A stretch of 64,000 nt of DNA, taken from the NCBI RefSeq assembly GCF_040218225.1, contig NZ_JAVJQO010000006.1, positions 558,001 through 622,000 on the forward strand, read 5' to 3'. The stretch is from Gracilimonas sp. Its GTDB lineage: Bacteria; Bacteroidota; Rhodothermia; Balneolales; Balneolaceae. Below, one piece after another: positions 1 to 9,416 of this stretch (its first letter is position 1; every line of letters begins with the position of its first letter). Under the pieces are notes generated by a model. That model was not told the DNA's origin. It saw nothing but the letters and a program-made list of their open reading frames with translations, and did no database searches. The translations under genes were made by a program, and so were the position numbers.

Positions 1-973
1 ACTGAGATGCAAAGGCTTCGTTCAGCTCAATCAAATCAATATCTGATAATTTCAATCCGGTTTTAGAAAGTACTTTCGGAACAGCTTCTACCGGACCGAT
101 GCCCATAATTTCAGGAGCAACCCCCGCTACCTGGAAGCCAACGTAACGTGCCATAGGCTCCAAACCTAATTTTTTAACCATCTCCCCACTCATCACCACT
201 ACACCCGCTGCGGCATCATTCATTTGGGATGAATTACCGGCCGTAACACTACCTCCGTTTTTAAAAACAGGCCGAAGTCCTGATAAGGCTTCAACTGAAG
301 TATCTTTGCGTGGACCTTCATCCTTTTTAAAAGTGAATGATTCTTCCAGAACTTCACCATCAGCAGTTACTTTCTTTTCTTGAACTTGTACCGGAGTCAT
401 TTGGTTGTCAAACTTTCCATCCTCCCAGGCTTTAATTGCCCTCTGATGACTTTGATAGGCAAACTTATCCTGATCTTCCCGGCTAACTTTGTATTTATCG
501 GCTACATTTTCTGCGGTGATGCCCATGCTAACATACACGCCGGGTTTATTCTCGACCAGTTCAGGGTTGGGCTGAAATGACATTCCTCCCATCGGTACCA
601 AACTCATGGATTCCACTCCACCAGCTATAATCACATCGGCTCCACCAGCCATAATTCGTTCGGCTGCCATGGCAATAGTTTGCAATCCTGAAGAGCAAAA
701 TCGATTCACCGTTACACCCGGAACCGAATCCGGTAGACCTCCTAATAAGGCAACCTGACGAGCCATATTCAATCCCTGAGAAGCCTCTGGAAACGCGCAC
801 CCCATAATCACATCCTCAACCTGCTCGGGATTTAACCCTTTTGTTCGATTGAGTAAGTCCTTAACTATTTCTCCCCCCATTGAATCGGGTCGTGTAAACC
901 GAAGCGATCCTTTGTTAGCTTTACCACAAGCTGTTCGGGTTGCTGCAACAACGAAAGCATCTCTGTTTGACAT
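1..973 (-). CDS. fadA: Acetyl-CoA C-acyltransferase (thiolase), 3' part outside window
   Basis: Thiolase performs the last beta-oxidation step, cleaving 3-ketoacyl-CoA with CoA to acetyl-CoA and a shortened acyl-CoA. The frame starts at an ATG reading [18 protein letters not shown] and stays open to the left edge (about 324 codons). Visible are the nucleophile-Cys motif [10 protein letters not shown] near residue 90 and the NEAFA motif just before the edge. The C-terminal GHP and CxG motifs must lie outside the window, so the gene is truncated by the window and not broken. It starts 27 bases after the upstream bifunctional enzyme stops, in the same operon. The symbol follows the FadN-FadA arrangement and is inferred. 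Confidence 0.93.
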   Translation of the reverse strand, partial: MSNRDAFVVAATRTACGKANKGSLRFTRPDSMGGEIVKDLLNRTKGLNPEQVEDVIMGCAFPEASQGLNMARQVALLGGLPDSVPGVTVNRFCSSGLQTIAMAAERIMAGGADVIIAGGVESMSLVPMGGMSFQPNPELVENKPGVYVSMGITAENVADKYKVSREDQDKFAYQSHQRAIKAWEDGKFDNQMTPVQVQEKKVTADGEVLEESFTFKKDEGPRKDTSVEALSGLRPVFKNGGSVTAGNSSQMNDAAAGVVVMSGEMVKKLGLEPMARYVGFQVAGVAPEIMGIGPVEAVPKVLSKTGLKLSDIDLIELNEAFASQ

Positions 974-1000
974 AATTTTTAATTCCTCAATTTAAAATTC

Positions 1001-3346
1001 CTAATTTCTAAGCGGCTTCCCTTTTTTCAGCATGTGCTCCATTCGGGCCAGGGTTCGGTCATCCTGTAGGCATTCAAGGATTGCCTCCCTTTCCAGTTTC
1101 AGGAGATAGGATTCGGGGACTTCCTGCTCTTCGCTTAAATCTCCACCAGCCAATACATAAGCCACTCTCTCAGCTACAACCTGATCATAATCGGTGATAT
1201 ACTTGCCTTCATGCATTACATGGAGCATGAGTTTCATGGCTGATAACGCAGTTTTTCCCAGAACTTTCATCGAAGTTTCTGCCGGCGGGTGATATCCAGC
1301 CTGCACCAAATTCAACGCCTCTTCTTTAGCCGTTTTGATCAGCAAGTCGCGGTTCATAACAATAGTATCGGAGGGCCTCAAGTACCCGAGCTCTCGGGCC
1401 AAATGGGCGCTTTCCGATACTTTTGCCATCCCGATAGTCTTGAATACTTCCCGTATAAACGGCAGCGGATCTGCATCACCTTCCAGTTTCTGCATAGCTC
1501 TTCGGAGCAGCTCCGTGGTTCCCCCTCCGGCCGGAATTAACCCAACTCCAACTTCTACCAAACCCATGTAGAGTTCATGATGAGCCACCACTTTATCCGA
1601 ATACAAACAAAATTCTACTCCCCCGCCCAAGGTTTTCCCAAATGGCGCCGTAATAACAGGAAAAGGCGCATACCTTAATGCAACCGCCGTTTTCTGGAAG
1701 TTTTCCACGGCCTGCACAACGCTGTCCCAATCGTCATTTTGTTTAGCAATCAGGGCCTCTTTAAGATTTGCTCCAAAAGCAAAGTTATCAGCATCATGGC
1801 TGATAACCAGAGCATCAAATTGTTCTTTAACCAGATTCAGCGACTTATAAAGTGATTGAACCAGCTCACTTCCCAGCGTTGAATTAGGTGTATGAAATTC
1901 AAATAGCGCAACACCATCTCCCATATCATGGACAGAAACACTTTCGTTCTCCATCACCGGAGCATTCTGCTTTCGTAAATGATGAACTTTGATTTCTCCT
2001 TTTGCTTCAGGAGGAATGTCCACCATAGATTTGGACAGAGGATTGTAAACTTTTCCGTCCTCATAGAATGATTTTATATCAGCATCCAGCATAGTACAAA
2101 TTAACTCAGGAATCTCATTTCCTTCTTTTTTGAGCCGATCAACCATCTCCTCGATGCCCAGCGCATCCCAGCGCTCAAATGGCCCCATTTCCCAGTTAAA
2201 CCCCCATTGCATAGCGCGGTCGATGGAAAGTGGAGAATCTGTTATCTCAGGAATCCGGTTTGCTGCATATAATAGTAAGTCACGATGCACATTCCAGAGG
2301 AAGTCACCAATCTTATCATCAGAAAAAACCAGAAACTTCAATCGGTCTGCCGTGTCTTTGATTTTTTGGGCTTCTCCCAGGATTGGGTCCTCCAGTTTTT
2401 GCTGCGACTCATATTCAAACGTTTCCGGGTTTATGACCAGATACTCCCCATCCTTCTTGGAATAGAAACCTTTACCGGCTTTATTCCCGATCATCCCTTT
2501 TTCCACCATTTTTCCAAACTCTTCAGGTAAGTTGAAGGTCTCCTGCATTTCGTCATCAGGGATAGATGGATAGAGGTTTCTGGCTACATGATTGGTCACA
2601 TCCAGCCCAGCCATATCTGCCGTTCGAAAGGTCGCGGCTTTGGAATATCCGGTTAGAGTCCCGGTCAGTAAATCAATATCTTCAGCACGGAAGTCGCCAT
2701 CAAAGAAATAAGGCATGATGTTGGCTATAGAGAAAATCCCAATCCGATTGGCGATAAAGTTCGGCGTATCTTTACAAATAACCACGCCTTTACCCAGTGT
2801 CTTTTCACAGAACCGATGCATGAATTCCGTCACATCTTCGGAAGTTGTTTCAGTTGGAATCACCTCCAGCAACTTCATATATCTGGGAGGATTAAAAAAA
2901 TGCGTTCCGAGGAAATGAGCCTTATAATCATCGTTACAGTCTTCAGAAATCTCTCCAATTGGCAAGCCTGATGTATTTGAACTGACAATGGTTTTCGGCT
3001 TTCGGATCTTTTCAATACGAGACATCATATCTTTTTTGATGTCCATCTTTTCTATGATAACCTCACAAATCCAATCGGCTTCTTTCAGTTTTTCAAAATC
3101 ATCCTCGAAATTTCCTACTTCGATTCTCCTGGCAAAATCCGGCTTTCCAAATGGTGCCGGCTTCATCTTCGAAGCTTTTTGTAAGCTCTCTTCAGCGATT
3201 TTATTCGGCCGGTTGGGGTCATCACTTTTCAGATCCAATAAAATTACATCCAACCCCGCATTTACACAATGTGCGGCTATCTGACTTCCCATTACTCCTG
3301 ACCCTAATACGGCTACTTTCCTGATCGAATATTTTTTCGTGCTCAT
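1001..3346 (-). CDS. fadN: FadN-type 3-hydroxyacyl-CoA dehydrogenase / enoyl-CoA hydratase
   Basis: Bifunctional beta-oxidation enzyme of 781 residues that hydrates enoyl-CoA and oxidises the 3-hydroxyacyl-CoA with NAD+. The Rossmann GxGxxG motif (VAVLGSGVMGSQ) is at residues 11-22, followed by the dehydrogenase C-terminal domain, then the crotonase domain from about residue 470. The crotonase domain keeps both expected glutamates (GGGVEF and VEVGVG). Dehydrogenase first, hydratase last is the order of Bacillus FadN and the reverse of E. coli FadB. It lies 12 bases downstream of the acyl-CoA synthetase and is followed by the thiolase, so the three are probably one transcript. Domain borders are estimated by eye. 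Confidence 0.95.
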   Translation of the reverse strand: MSTKKYSIRKVAVLGSGVMGSQIAAHCVNAGLDVILLDLKSDDPNRPNKIAEESLQKASKMKPAPFGKPDFARRIEVGNFEDDFEKLKEADWICEVIIEKMDIKKDMMSRIEKIRKPKTIVSSNTSGLPIGEISEDCNDDYKAHFLGTHFFNPPRYMKLLEVIPTETTSEDVTEFMHRFCEKTLGKGVVICKDTPNFIANRIGIFSIANIMPYFFDGDFRAEDIDLLTGTLTGYSKAATFRTADMAGLDVTNHVARNLYPSIPDDEMQETFNLPEEFGKMVEKGMIGNKAGKGFYSKKDGEYLVINPETFEYESQQKLEDPILGEAQKIKDTADRLKFLVFSDDKIGDFLWNVHRDLLLYAANRIPEITDSPLSIDRAMQWGFNWEMGPFERWDALGIEEMVDRLKKEGNEIPELICTMLDADIKSFYEDGKVYNPLSKSMVDIPPEAKGEIKVHHLRKQNAPVMENESVSVHDMGDGVALFEFHTPNSTLGSELVQSLYKSLNLVKEQFDALVISHDADNFAFGANLKEALIAKQNDDWDSVVQAVENFQKTAVALRYAPFPVITAPFGKTLGGGVEFCLYSDKVVAHHELYMGLVEVGVGLIPAGGGTTELLRRAMQKLEGDADPLPFIREVFKTIGMAKVSESAHLARELGYLRPSDTIVMNRDLLIKTAKEEALNLVQAGYHPPAETSMKVLGKTALSAMKLMLHVMHEGKYITDYDQVVAERVAYVLAGGDLSEEQEVPESYLLKLEREAILECLQDDRTLARMEHMLKKGKPLRN

Positions 3347-3358
3347 AAATATCTATTT

Positions 3359-5152
3359 CTAAGATTCTTCCTCTTCTTCCGCGTAAATACTGTCGATTTG
3401 TTCTTTGTATTTCTCGTTGATCACATTTCTCTTAATTTTAAGTGTGGGTGTGATTTCTCCGCCATCAATCGTGAACTGATCTTCCAGCAACTTGAACTTT
3501 TTCACTTTCTCCCATTTGGAAAGCTCCTGATTCACCTTATCTATTTCTTTCTGTATACGCTTGATCACAAACTCGTTTTCAGTAAGATTTTCATCGGGGA
3601 AATCATGTCCTGTTGACTTAAATCTCTTCTTCATGTTTTCCCAGTTCGGCACAATTAATGCCCCACAAAATTTGTGTTCACTTCCGACAACAACGGCTTG
3701 TTCAATGAACCCGCTATTCACCAAGGCATTCTCGATCGGTTGTGGTGCTACATACTTACCCGTCGAAAGCTTAAAGAGTGACTTCTTGCGATCAGTAACA
3801 AATAACCATCCTTCTTCATCAAGGTGGCCAATATCACCGGTGTGGAACCAGCCTTCCCCATCTATCGCTTCTTCCGTTTTGTCCGGCATTTTATAATACC
3901 CTTTCATGATGTTCGGACCTTTAGCCAGAATCTCTCCGTCTTCCGCAATTTTAATTTCTACATCTACGAGTGGTTTTCCCGAAGAACCGATTCTGAGTTC
4001 ACCTATCGGCGGGCCGGTCAGTACCGGAGAAGTTTCCGTAAGTCCATATCCCAGCCCACAATAGATTCCAATGCCGTTCATAAACCGCGCAATATTGGGA
4101 GAAAGAGCGGCTCCACCAACATTTAATCCCACTAAATTCCCCCCAAACATCTCCCGAATTTTAGCATACACCAGTTTATCTGCAATTTTCCATTTCCAGG
4201 CAGCGGGTGGATTTTCCGGATCATATTCTTCGGCCAAATTCACTGCCCAGTAATATAGTTGCTTCTTCAGTCCGCTGAATTCCTGTCCCTTAACTTTAAT
4301 ACCCGTTACGATCTTCTCCAGCAACCGGGGGACTGTTACCATATAGATTGGCTTCACCGTCTGGAAATCATCCCGGATATCATCTACTTCATCAATGTAA
4401 TAAGGCGGAACGCCTACATAGGCATAGATATACGATGCTGTGCGTTCGAACATATGTGCCAGTGGCAGGTATGAAAGTACTTTGGGTTCGTCATGTTCCT
4501 CTGGATTGAAAGGGAAAATCTCGTGGGAGGCAAGGGCATTTCCTGCGATGTTATTATGAGTTAGCATCACGCCTTTGGGTACACCTGTAGTCCCTGAAGT
4601 ATAGATCAGCGTAGCAAGGTCGTCGGGTTGTACATCACTGCGAAGTTTATCAAATAAATTCGGATCTTCCTCAGCTTTCTTATGCCCCATCTCCAGAATA
4701 TCGTCGAACGTTTTGAGTTTCTCATGACTGGAACCGAGGATTGAAATGATAGCATTTACACTTTCTATGCCTTTGATAAGCGGCTTGGTTTCCGCAAACA
4801 CCTCATCATCAGATACGAAATGAACCTTCGCTTCTGAATTCTCCAGAATGTACTTAATCTGCTCTCCGGGCTGTGTAGTATAGATAGGCACTACAACCGC
4901 TCCCAATGATAAAATAGCCTGGTCTATCACCAGCCATTCCGTGCTGTTCTCGGCATGCAGAGAAACCTTATCCCCTTTTCGAACGCCTAGTTCATACAGC
5001 CCCATAGCCAAGTCGTGCACCATTTGATTGAAGTCATCGATGGTTGTTTCAATCCATTCCCCATCCCGCTTTACAGCTGAATATATCCCTGTCTTATTCT
5101 TTTCAACTCCTTCAGAGACGACAGACAAAATCGTGGTAGGTTCGTATTTCAT
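3359..5152 (-). CDS. Long-chain fatty-acid--CoA ligase (AMP-forming)
   Basis: ANL-superfamily adenylate-forming enzyme, 597 residues, which activates fatty acids to acyl-CoA with ATP. The AMP-binding P-loop-like motif YTSGTTGVPKGVMLTH lies near residues 190-205. Also present are a GYGLTETSP adenylation motif and a GWFHTGDIG motif followed by DRKKSLFKLSTGKYVAP. The length and the extended C-terminal region fit the bacterial FadD15-like long-chain class. First gene of the minus-strand operon that continues with fadN and the thiolase. It diverges from a thioesterase gene across a 116-base gap holding a perfect palindrome. Chain-length preference cannot be told from the sequence. Confidence 0.94.
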   Translation of the reverse strand: MKYEPTTILSVVSEGVEKNKTGIYSAVKRDGEWIETTIDDFNQMVHDLAMGLYELGVRKGDKVSLHAENSTEWLVIDQAILSLGAVVVPIYTTQPGEQIKYILENSEAKVHFVSDDEVFAETKPLIKGIESVNAIISILGSSHEKLKTFDDILEMGHKKAEEDPNLFDKLRSDVQPDDLATLIYTSGTTGVPKGVMLTHNNIAGNALASHEIFPFNPEEHDEPKVLSYLPLAHMFERTASYIYAYVGVPPYYIDEVDDIRDDFQTVKPIYMVTVPRLLEKIVTGIKVKGQEFSGLKKQLYYWAVNLAEEYDPENPPAAWKWKIADKLVYAKIREMFGGNLVGLNVGGAALSPNIARFMNGIGIYCGLGYGLTETSPVLTGPPIGELRIGSSGKPLVDVEIKIAEDGEILAKGPNIMKGYYKMPDKTEEAIDGEGWFHTGDIGHLDEEGWLFVTDRKKSLFKLSTGKYVAPQPIENALVNSGFIEQAVVVGSEHKFCGALIVPNWENMKKRFKSTGHDFPDENLTENEFVIKRIQKEIDKVNQELSKWEKVKKFKLLEDQFTIDGGEITPTLKIKRNVINEKYKEQIDSIYAEEEEES

Positions 5153-5240
5153 ATTATTTTCCTATCATGTTTGCGTGTATTTTCTAAATATACACTTTCA
5201 CTGTTCATTTGAAAGCGGTTCCACTCTTTATTTTAATAAC

Positions 5241-5253
5241 TTAACACTGTTAA
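5241..5253. promoter_or_regulatory. Candidate operator: perfect 13-base palindrome between divergent fatty-acid genes
   Basis: TTAACA-C-TGTTAA is a perfect palindrome of two 6-base arms around one base. It lies 16 bases before the thioesterase start and 88 bases before the acyl-CoA synthetase start. A weaker pair, CTTTCA at 5195-5200 and TGAAAG at 5210-5215, is nearby. The location suits a repressor of fatty-acid degradation (TetR/FadR type), but no such regulator is in the window, so this is inference. Confidence 0.35.
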
Positions 5254-5268
5254 TCAAATTCAACTTTT

Positions 5269-5706
5269 ATGTTTATTGAAGAAGATTTAAAAAAGAAAGC
5301 TGAAATCTACTTCAACTTTTCGCACAAGCACATGGGGCATGCATTAGGAATGGAATTCCAGCATGTCGCAAAAGATAAGATGATGGCCACCATGCCCGTG
5401 AATGAGAATTCTGTTCAGCCATTTGGAGTACTACACGGCGGAGCTTCTGTGGCTTTGGCCGAAACCTTGTGTTCGGTAGGCGGCTGGTTTCAATTGGAAG
5501 ATATAAACCAAACGGTAGTGGGTGTGGAGATCAATGCTAATCACATTCGGTCGGTGAAGATGGGAGGCAAAGTAACCGGAACCGCACAGCCTGTTCATGT
5601 GGGGCGAAAAATACAGGTTTGGGAATGCGAGCTTCGCGATGAACGAGATAAGCTCGTGTGTTCTTCAAGGTGTACATTAGCTGTAATCAACACCCCCGAG
5701 AGTTAA
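5269..5706 (+). CDS. Hotdog-fold acyl-CoA thioesterase (PaaI/YdiI-like)
   Basis: 145-residue protein of the PaaI/MenI/YdiI type of hotdog thioesterase, which hydrolyses acyl- or aroyl-CoA thioesters. The signature is the helix motif GVLHGGASVALAETL (residues 48-62), with the HGG stretch and a downstream acidic residue typical of the active site. A VGVEINANHIRS strand follows. Length is normal for the family. It is transcribed divergently from the acyl-CoA synthetase, which suggests a role in CoA recycling. A menaquinone-pathway role (1,4-dihydroxy-2-naphthoyl-CoA hydrolase) is an alternative that the sequence does not exclude. Confidence 0.88.
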   Translation: MFIEEDLKKKAEIYFNFSHKHMGHALGMEFQHVAKDKMMATMPVNENSVQPFGVLHGGASVALAETLCSVGGWFQLEDINQTVVGVEINANHIRSVKMGGKVTGTAQPVHVGRKIQVWECELRDERDKLVCSSRCTLAVINTPES

Positions 5707-5864
5707 TTAAATCACAAATCGATCATTCTGTCCATCCACCTAATCACATTTCTTCAACATATTTGTAAGAATGATGCTTAAAGAAATAGGGAAGTAGACT
5801 TTAATGGTTGATGTTCAGCATTCAACAGACTTTCAAAAGAAAAACACTTTAGCTATTATCGGGC

Positions 5865-5984
5865 ATGGAAAACAAACCGACTTCAGAACCTAAGTGGCTT
5901 AAAGACTACTCTATCGTATTGGTATTGGGTGTTGCTTACATCTTGCTCTTTTTGATCTTCACCACAACCTTCAATCTGCCCTGA
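5865..5984 (+). CDS. 39-residue single-span membrane protein upstream of a symporter
   Basis: Small open frame reading MENKPTSEPKWLKDYS, then one hydrophobic span (about residues 16-36, IVLVLGVAYILLFLIF), ending NLP-stop. The stop is 3 bases before the ATG of the sodium:solute symporter, so the two are very likely co-transcribed and translationally coupled. Small membrane subunits encoded just before SSS-family transporters are known in several lineages, and this looks like one. I see no strong Shine-Dalgarno, which is usual in this group. The function as a symporter accessory subunit is inferred from the tight spacing and topology. Confidence 0.7.
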   Translation: MENKPTSEPKWLKDYSIVLVLGVAYILLFLIFTTTFNLP

Positions 5985-5987
5985 TAT

Positions 5988-7715
5988 ATGAGCTGGATTG
6001 ACTGGTCGGTTTTAATCGCTTTTCTCGGGTACACCGTTTGGGACGGAACCCGTCAGGGTAAAGATGCCTCTACCATAGAAGGCTATCTGCTTGCCAACCG
6101 CTCGATGCCATGGTGGGCGGCCGGGCTTTCGGTCATGGCAACCCAGGCCTCAGCCATTACCTTTATCGGAACCACCGGTATTGCTTATGTAGAAGACATG
6201 CGGTTTGTGCAAACCTATCTGGCCATTCCTTTTGCCATGATTTTCATCTGTATGTTTCTTGTTCCCTTTTTCAACAAGATGCAGAACTTTACCGCTTATG
6301 AGGTTCTCGAAGAACGCTTTGGGCTGAAGACACGGCTTACCACGGCTGGCCTGTTCCTTATTTCCCGCGGACTTGCATTGGGTGTAGTGATTGCAGCTCC
6401 TTCTTATGTTTTATCATTGTTGCTGGGACTTCCTCTGAATGTCACCATCATAATCATTGGAGTAATCGCTACAGCTTACACCACCGTTGGCGGAATTGCA
6501 GGTGTAATCAATACCGATGTAAAGCAAATGGCCATTATGATGTTTGGGCTCATATTCTCTTTTGGGTTAATCTGGCACAATCTGCCTGAAAATGTTCATT
6601 TTGGAGATGCTCTTTATCTCGCCGGAAGCCTTGATAAACTAACCGCTCTTGACCTGAATTTTGACCTCTCTGAAAAGTATAATGTTTGGAGCGGAGTGAT
6701 TGCCGCCTTCTTTCTTATGGCTTCCTATTTCGGGACCGACCAAACGCAGGTTCAACGCTACCTAACTACTGACTCTGTTAAAAACGCCCGTAAATCACTG
6801 TTGCTAACTGCTTATGCCAAAGTGCCCATGCAGTTTTTCATCTTGCTTCTTGGAGTGATGCTGTATGTATTCTTTATTTTTAATCCAGCCCCTGCTTCTT
6901 TCCGTGCCACCGAACCTGTTGCCGAAACACAGGAATACCAGTTGGCGGAAGAACGAATTCTGAAAGAATATCAATTAGCTCATATTGCACGAGAAGATGC
7001 TGCTCTTGCCGCCGTTCAGAACCGGAATCCGGAAACCCAACAAGCGTTTGTTAATGCCGACCGGGAGATGAATGAAGCCCGGCAGGCCGACTTAGCACTG
7101 CAAGCCGAGATACGACAAGCTGACGTAAACGACACGAATTACATCTTCCCCTATTTCATTCTCAATCATGTCCCCATAGGTATTATTGGATTGATCGTTG
7201 GAGGGATTTTTGCAGCCGCACTCAGTAGTATTGACAGTGAGCTAAATGCACTAACTACCGTCTCCATTGTGGACTGGTATCAGCGACTCAAAGGTGATGT
7301 ACATACCGAAGCGCATTATGTTAAATCATCAAGAGGTGTGACTTTTATGTGGGGCGCTATAGCTACTGTTTCCGCCCTGCTGCTCGGAGAAACCAAATCT
7401 ATTATTGAATTGGTAAACCAAATTGGCAGCTATTTCTATGGTTCTATTTTAGGTGTATTTGTACTTCTGCTGTGGGTAAAAAGAGCTAGTGGAACAGGAG
7501 CTTTGATTGGCTTGATTTCCGGGATGCTCTCTGTTTTCACCTTCGACCGACTTTTCTACAATGCCACAACTGCTGACTACTCATTTATTTTTCCTTGGAA
7601 TGAAATCCCCGATGGATATGCCAAAGCTATTGAGTTCCTGTGGCTAAACCCAGTCGGAACCGCTGTAGTTGTGCTCGTTGGATTCATAGTTAGCATTTCA
7701 TTTAAAGATAAATAA
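5988..7715 (+). CDS. Sodium:solute symporter (SSS family)
   Basis: 575-residue polytopic membrane protein of the SSS family, which couples Na+ entry to solute uptake. The early segment GYLLANRSMPWWAAGLSVMA (residues 32-51) and the QASAITFIGTTG stretch are typical of TM1-TM2 in the family. Unusually, residues about 297-385 form a long hydrophilic, Ala/Glu/Gln-rich, probably helical insertion between two membrane segments. After it the family motif FAAALSSIDSELNALTTV resumes. It directly follows the 39-residue membrane peptide. The substrate (sugar, sialic acid, amino acid, carboxylate) cannot be assigned. Confidence 0.9.
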   Translation: MSWIDWSVLIAFLGYTVWDGTRQGKDASTIEGYLLANRSMPWWAAGLSVMATQASAITFIGTTGIAYVEDMRFVQTYLAIPFAMIFICMFLVPFFNKMQNFTAYEVLEERFGLKTRLTTAGLFLISRGLALGVVIAAPSYVLSLLLGLPLNVTIIIIGVIATAYTTVGGIAGVINTDVKQMAIMMFGLIFSFGLIWHNLPENVHFGDALYLAGSLDKLTALDLNFDLSEKYNVWSGVIAAFFLMASYFGTDQTQVQRYLTTDSVKNARKSLLLTAYAKVPMQFFILLLGVMLYVFFIFNPAPASFRATEPVAETQEYQLAEERILKEYQLAHIAREDAALAAVQNRNPETQQAFVNADREMNEARQADLALQAEIRQADVNDTNYIFPYFILNHVPIGIIGLIVGGIFAAALSSIDSELNALTTVSIVDWYQRLKGDVHTEAHYVKSSRGVTFMWGAIATVSALLLGETKSIIELVNQIGSYFYGSILGVFVLLLWVKRASGTGALIGLISGMLSVFTFDRLFYNATTADYSFIFPWNEIPDGYAKAIEFLWLNPVGTAVVVLVGFIVSISFKDK

Positions 7716-7791
7716 ACATATTTAGACTCAAATCTTTCTTGCCATTTTATTAATATCGCGCAACACTACAATTCCATCTTTACTTTAAATT

Positions 7792-8409
7792 ATGAATCCC
7801 GAAGTTGATCAATATCTCGATATCGGTTGCGGGCGCTGCCCACTGGGCGGAACTCCTGAATGTAAAGTCCATGACTGGCAGAATGAACTTAAACAGTTAC
7901 GGCTCATCATCCTAGAAACGGGGCTTACGGAGGAAGTTAAGTGGAGTGTGCCCTGTTATACTTACCAGAGTAACAATGTGCTTATCCTTAGTGCATTCAA
8001 AGACTATTGTTCAGTCAGCTTTTTTAAAGGCTCATTGCTGAATGATCCCCATAATATCATGGTAAAACCTGGGAAAAATTCACAAGCGGCAAGGCTTTTT
8101 AAATATACCAGCGTAGATGAAATCACGGATACCGAACATATTCTGAAAGAGTATATCAAAGAAGCCATCAAGATTGAAAAAGCAGGAAAGAAGGTGAAAT
8201 TCAAAAAGAATCCAGAGCCTATACCTGAAGAATTACAGACAAAGTTTAACGAAGACCCGGTTCTGCAAGAGGCCTTTGAGGCGTTAACCCCCGGACGACA
8301 ACGCGGCTACATTATTCACTTCTCCGGGGCTAAACAATCTTCAACACGCCAGCGAAGAATTGAGAAATACATCCCAAAAATTATGGAAGGAAAAGGTTTT
8401 CACGATTGA
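7792..8409 (+). CDS. DUF1801/YdeI-OmdA-type protein with N-terminal Cys cluster
   Basis: 205-residue cytosolic protein. The central part (VKWSVPCYTYQSNNVLIL, then KDYCSVSFFKG) is the DUF1801 iron-transport-chaperone-like fold. The C-terminal part (EAFEALTPGRQRGYIIHF, then ARQRRIEKYIPK-like helices) is the OmdA/YdeI 'bacteriocin-protection' domain. Before these lies a short CGRC...PEC..H cluster (C13, C16, C24, H27) that could hold a metal. Its function is not established. It ends 3 bases before the end of the convergent sterol-desaturase gene. Confidence 0.8.
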   Translation: MNPEVDQYLDIGCGRCPLGGTPECKVHDWQNELKQLRLIILETGLTEEVKWSVPCYTYQSNNVLILSAFKDYCSVSFFKGSLLNDPHNIMVKPGKNSQAARLFKYTSVDEITDTEHILKEYIKEAIKIEKAGKKVKFKKNPEPIPEELQTKFNEDPVLQEAFEALTPGRQRGYIIHFSGAKQSSTRQRRIEKYIPKIMEGKGFHD

Positions 8410-8412
8410 CGG

Positions 8413-9282
8413 CTAATCTTTGTCAGACTCACTTATATCTGCTTCATCTCCAAATTTAGAACCTATCGGTGGCCTGTAAGACTGAAAAGGAATCTTAAGT
8501 AAATTTCCAAGATTGTCGTTTTCAGCCGGATCCATATGCGTATCGATACCATATTTTAGTTCCGTCATTTCATCTACCTGAGCAAAAGTCCCAAACATTC
8601 TATCCCAAACTGCAAAGATATTCCCATAGTTAGTATCGGTTAGAGGCTGGGTATAATGGTGATGGACTTTATGCATCAATGGAGTTATGAATATCCACGA
8701 CAAAGCACGATCTATCTTTCTGGGCATGTTTATGTTGGCATGGGTAAGATGAGCAAACAGCGCCGAAATACTCTGGTATAGGAATACAATCCAGATTGGC
8801 GCTCCAACTAATATTACGCCTAATATCGTAAAAACCATTCGGAACACGGCTTCGCCAGGATGGTGGCGGAGTCCGGTAGTGACATCAACCGTAGTATCGC
8901 TGTGATGAACCAGGTGAAATTTCCACATAAAAACGACTTTATGTTCAATCCAATGGATCAGATATGCCCCAAAGAAATCGAGAAGCATCACCCCAACAAC
9001 TGCCTGAGCCCATAATGGCATTTCTACCCATTGCAGCACTCCAAATCCATTGTTGGTCACATAGTTGGATGACCATACTAAAAGCCCGGCAAAACCCAGC
9101 CCAATCACTACAAAAAATCCGTTCAGAACAAGGTTAATGGCTGCATGACGAACCTTTTTATATCCAAACTCAAAGAGAGGAAAAACACCTTCAATAATCC
9201 AGAATAGAAAAATTCCTCCTACCAACATCCTGGCTCTGAAAACAGTGGGTACATCTTCAAAAAATTCAATTAGTGGTTCCAT
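8413..9282 (-). CDS. Sterol desaturase / fatty acid hydroxylase family membrane protein
   Basis: 289-residue integral membrane di-iron oxygenase-family protein. The clustered histidines expected of the family are visible: HWIEHK and HLVHHSD (about residues 113-130), then HHPGE and a late MHKVHHHYTQP. Hydrophobic segments flank them. Such enzymes hydroxylate or desaturate lipids (carotenoids, sterols, fatty acids), and the substrate is unknown here. It is alone on its strand, separated from the metalloprotease gene upstream by a strong terminator. Confidence 0.88.
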   Translation of the reverse strand: MEPLIEFFEDVPTVFRARMLVGGIFLFWIIEGVFPLFEFGYKKVRHAAINLVLNGFFVVIGLGFAGLLVWSSNYVTNNGFGVLQWVEMPLWAQAVVGVMLLDFFGAYLIHWIEHKVVFMWKFHLVHHSDTTVDVTTGLRHHPGEAVFRMVFTILGVILVGAPIWIVFLYQSISALFAHLTHANINMPRKIDRALSWIFITPLMHKVHHHYTQPLTDTNYGNIFAVWDRMFGTFAQVDEMTELKYGIDTHMDPAENDNLGNLLKIPFQSYRPPIGSKFGDEADISESDKD

Positions 9283-9354
9283 AGAAATAAACGTTGATGA
9301 TTAACTGCCATCCAAAGATGCTAAAACAGCAGATGATCTTCAAAACCAGATAAT

Positions 9355-9388
9355 AAAAAAGCCCCTGCACAAAATTATGTACAAGGGC
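9355..9388 (-). terminator. Rho-independent terminator after the metalloprotease gene
   Basis: Read on the minus strand, GCCCTTGTAC and GTGCAGGGGC form a 10-pair stem (two or three G-T pairs) around an 8-base loop, followed by a run of T residues. It lies 28 bases after the metalloprotease stop. Confidence 0.85.
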
Positions 9389-9416
9389 TCAAAGAGTTCT
9401 TTAGCTGACTCAGCGG

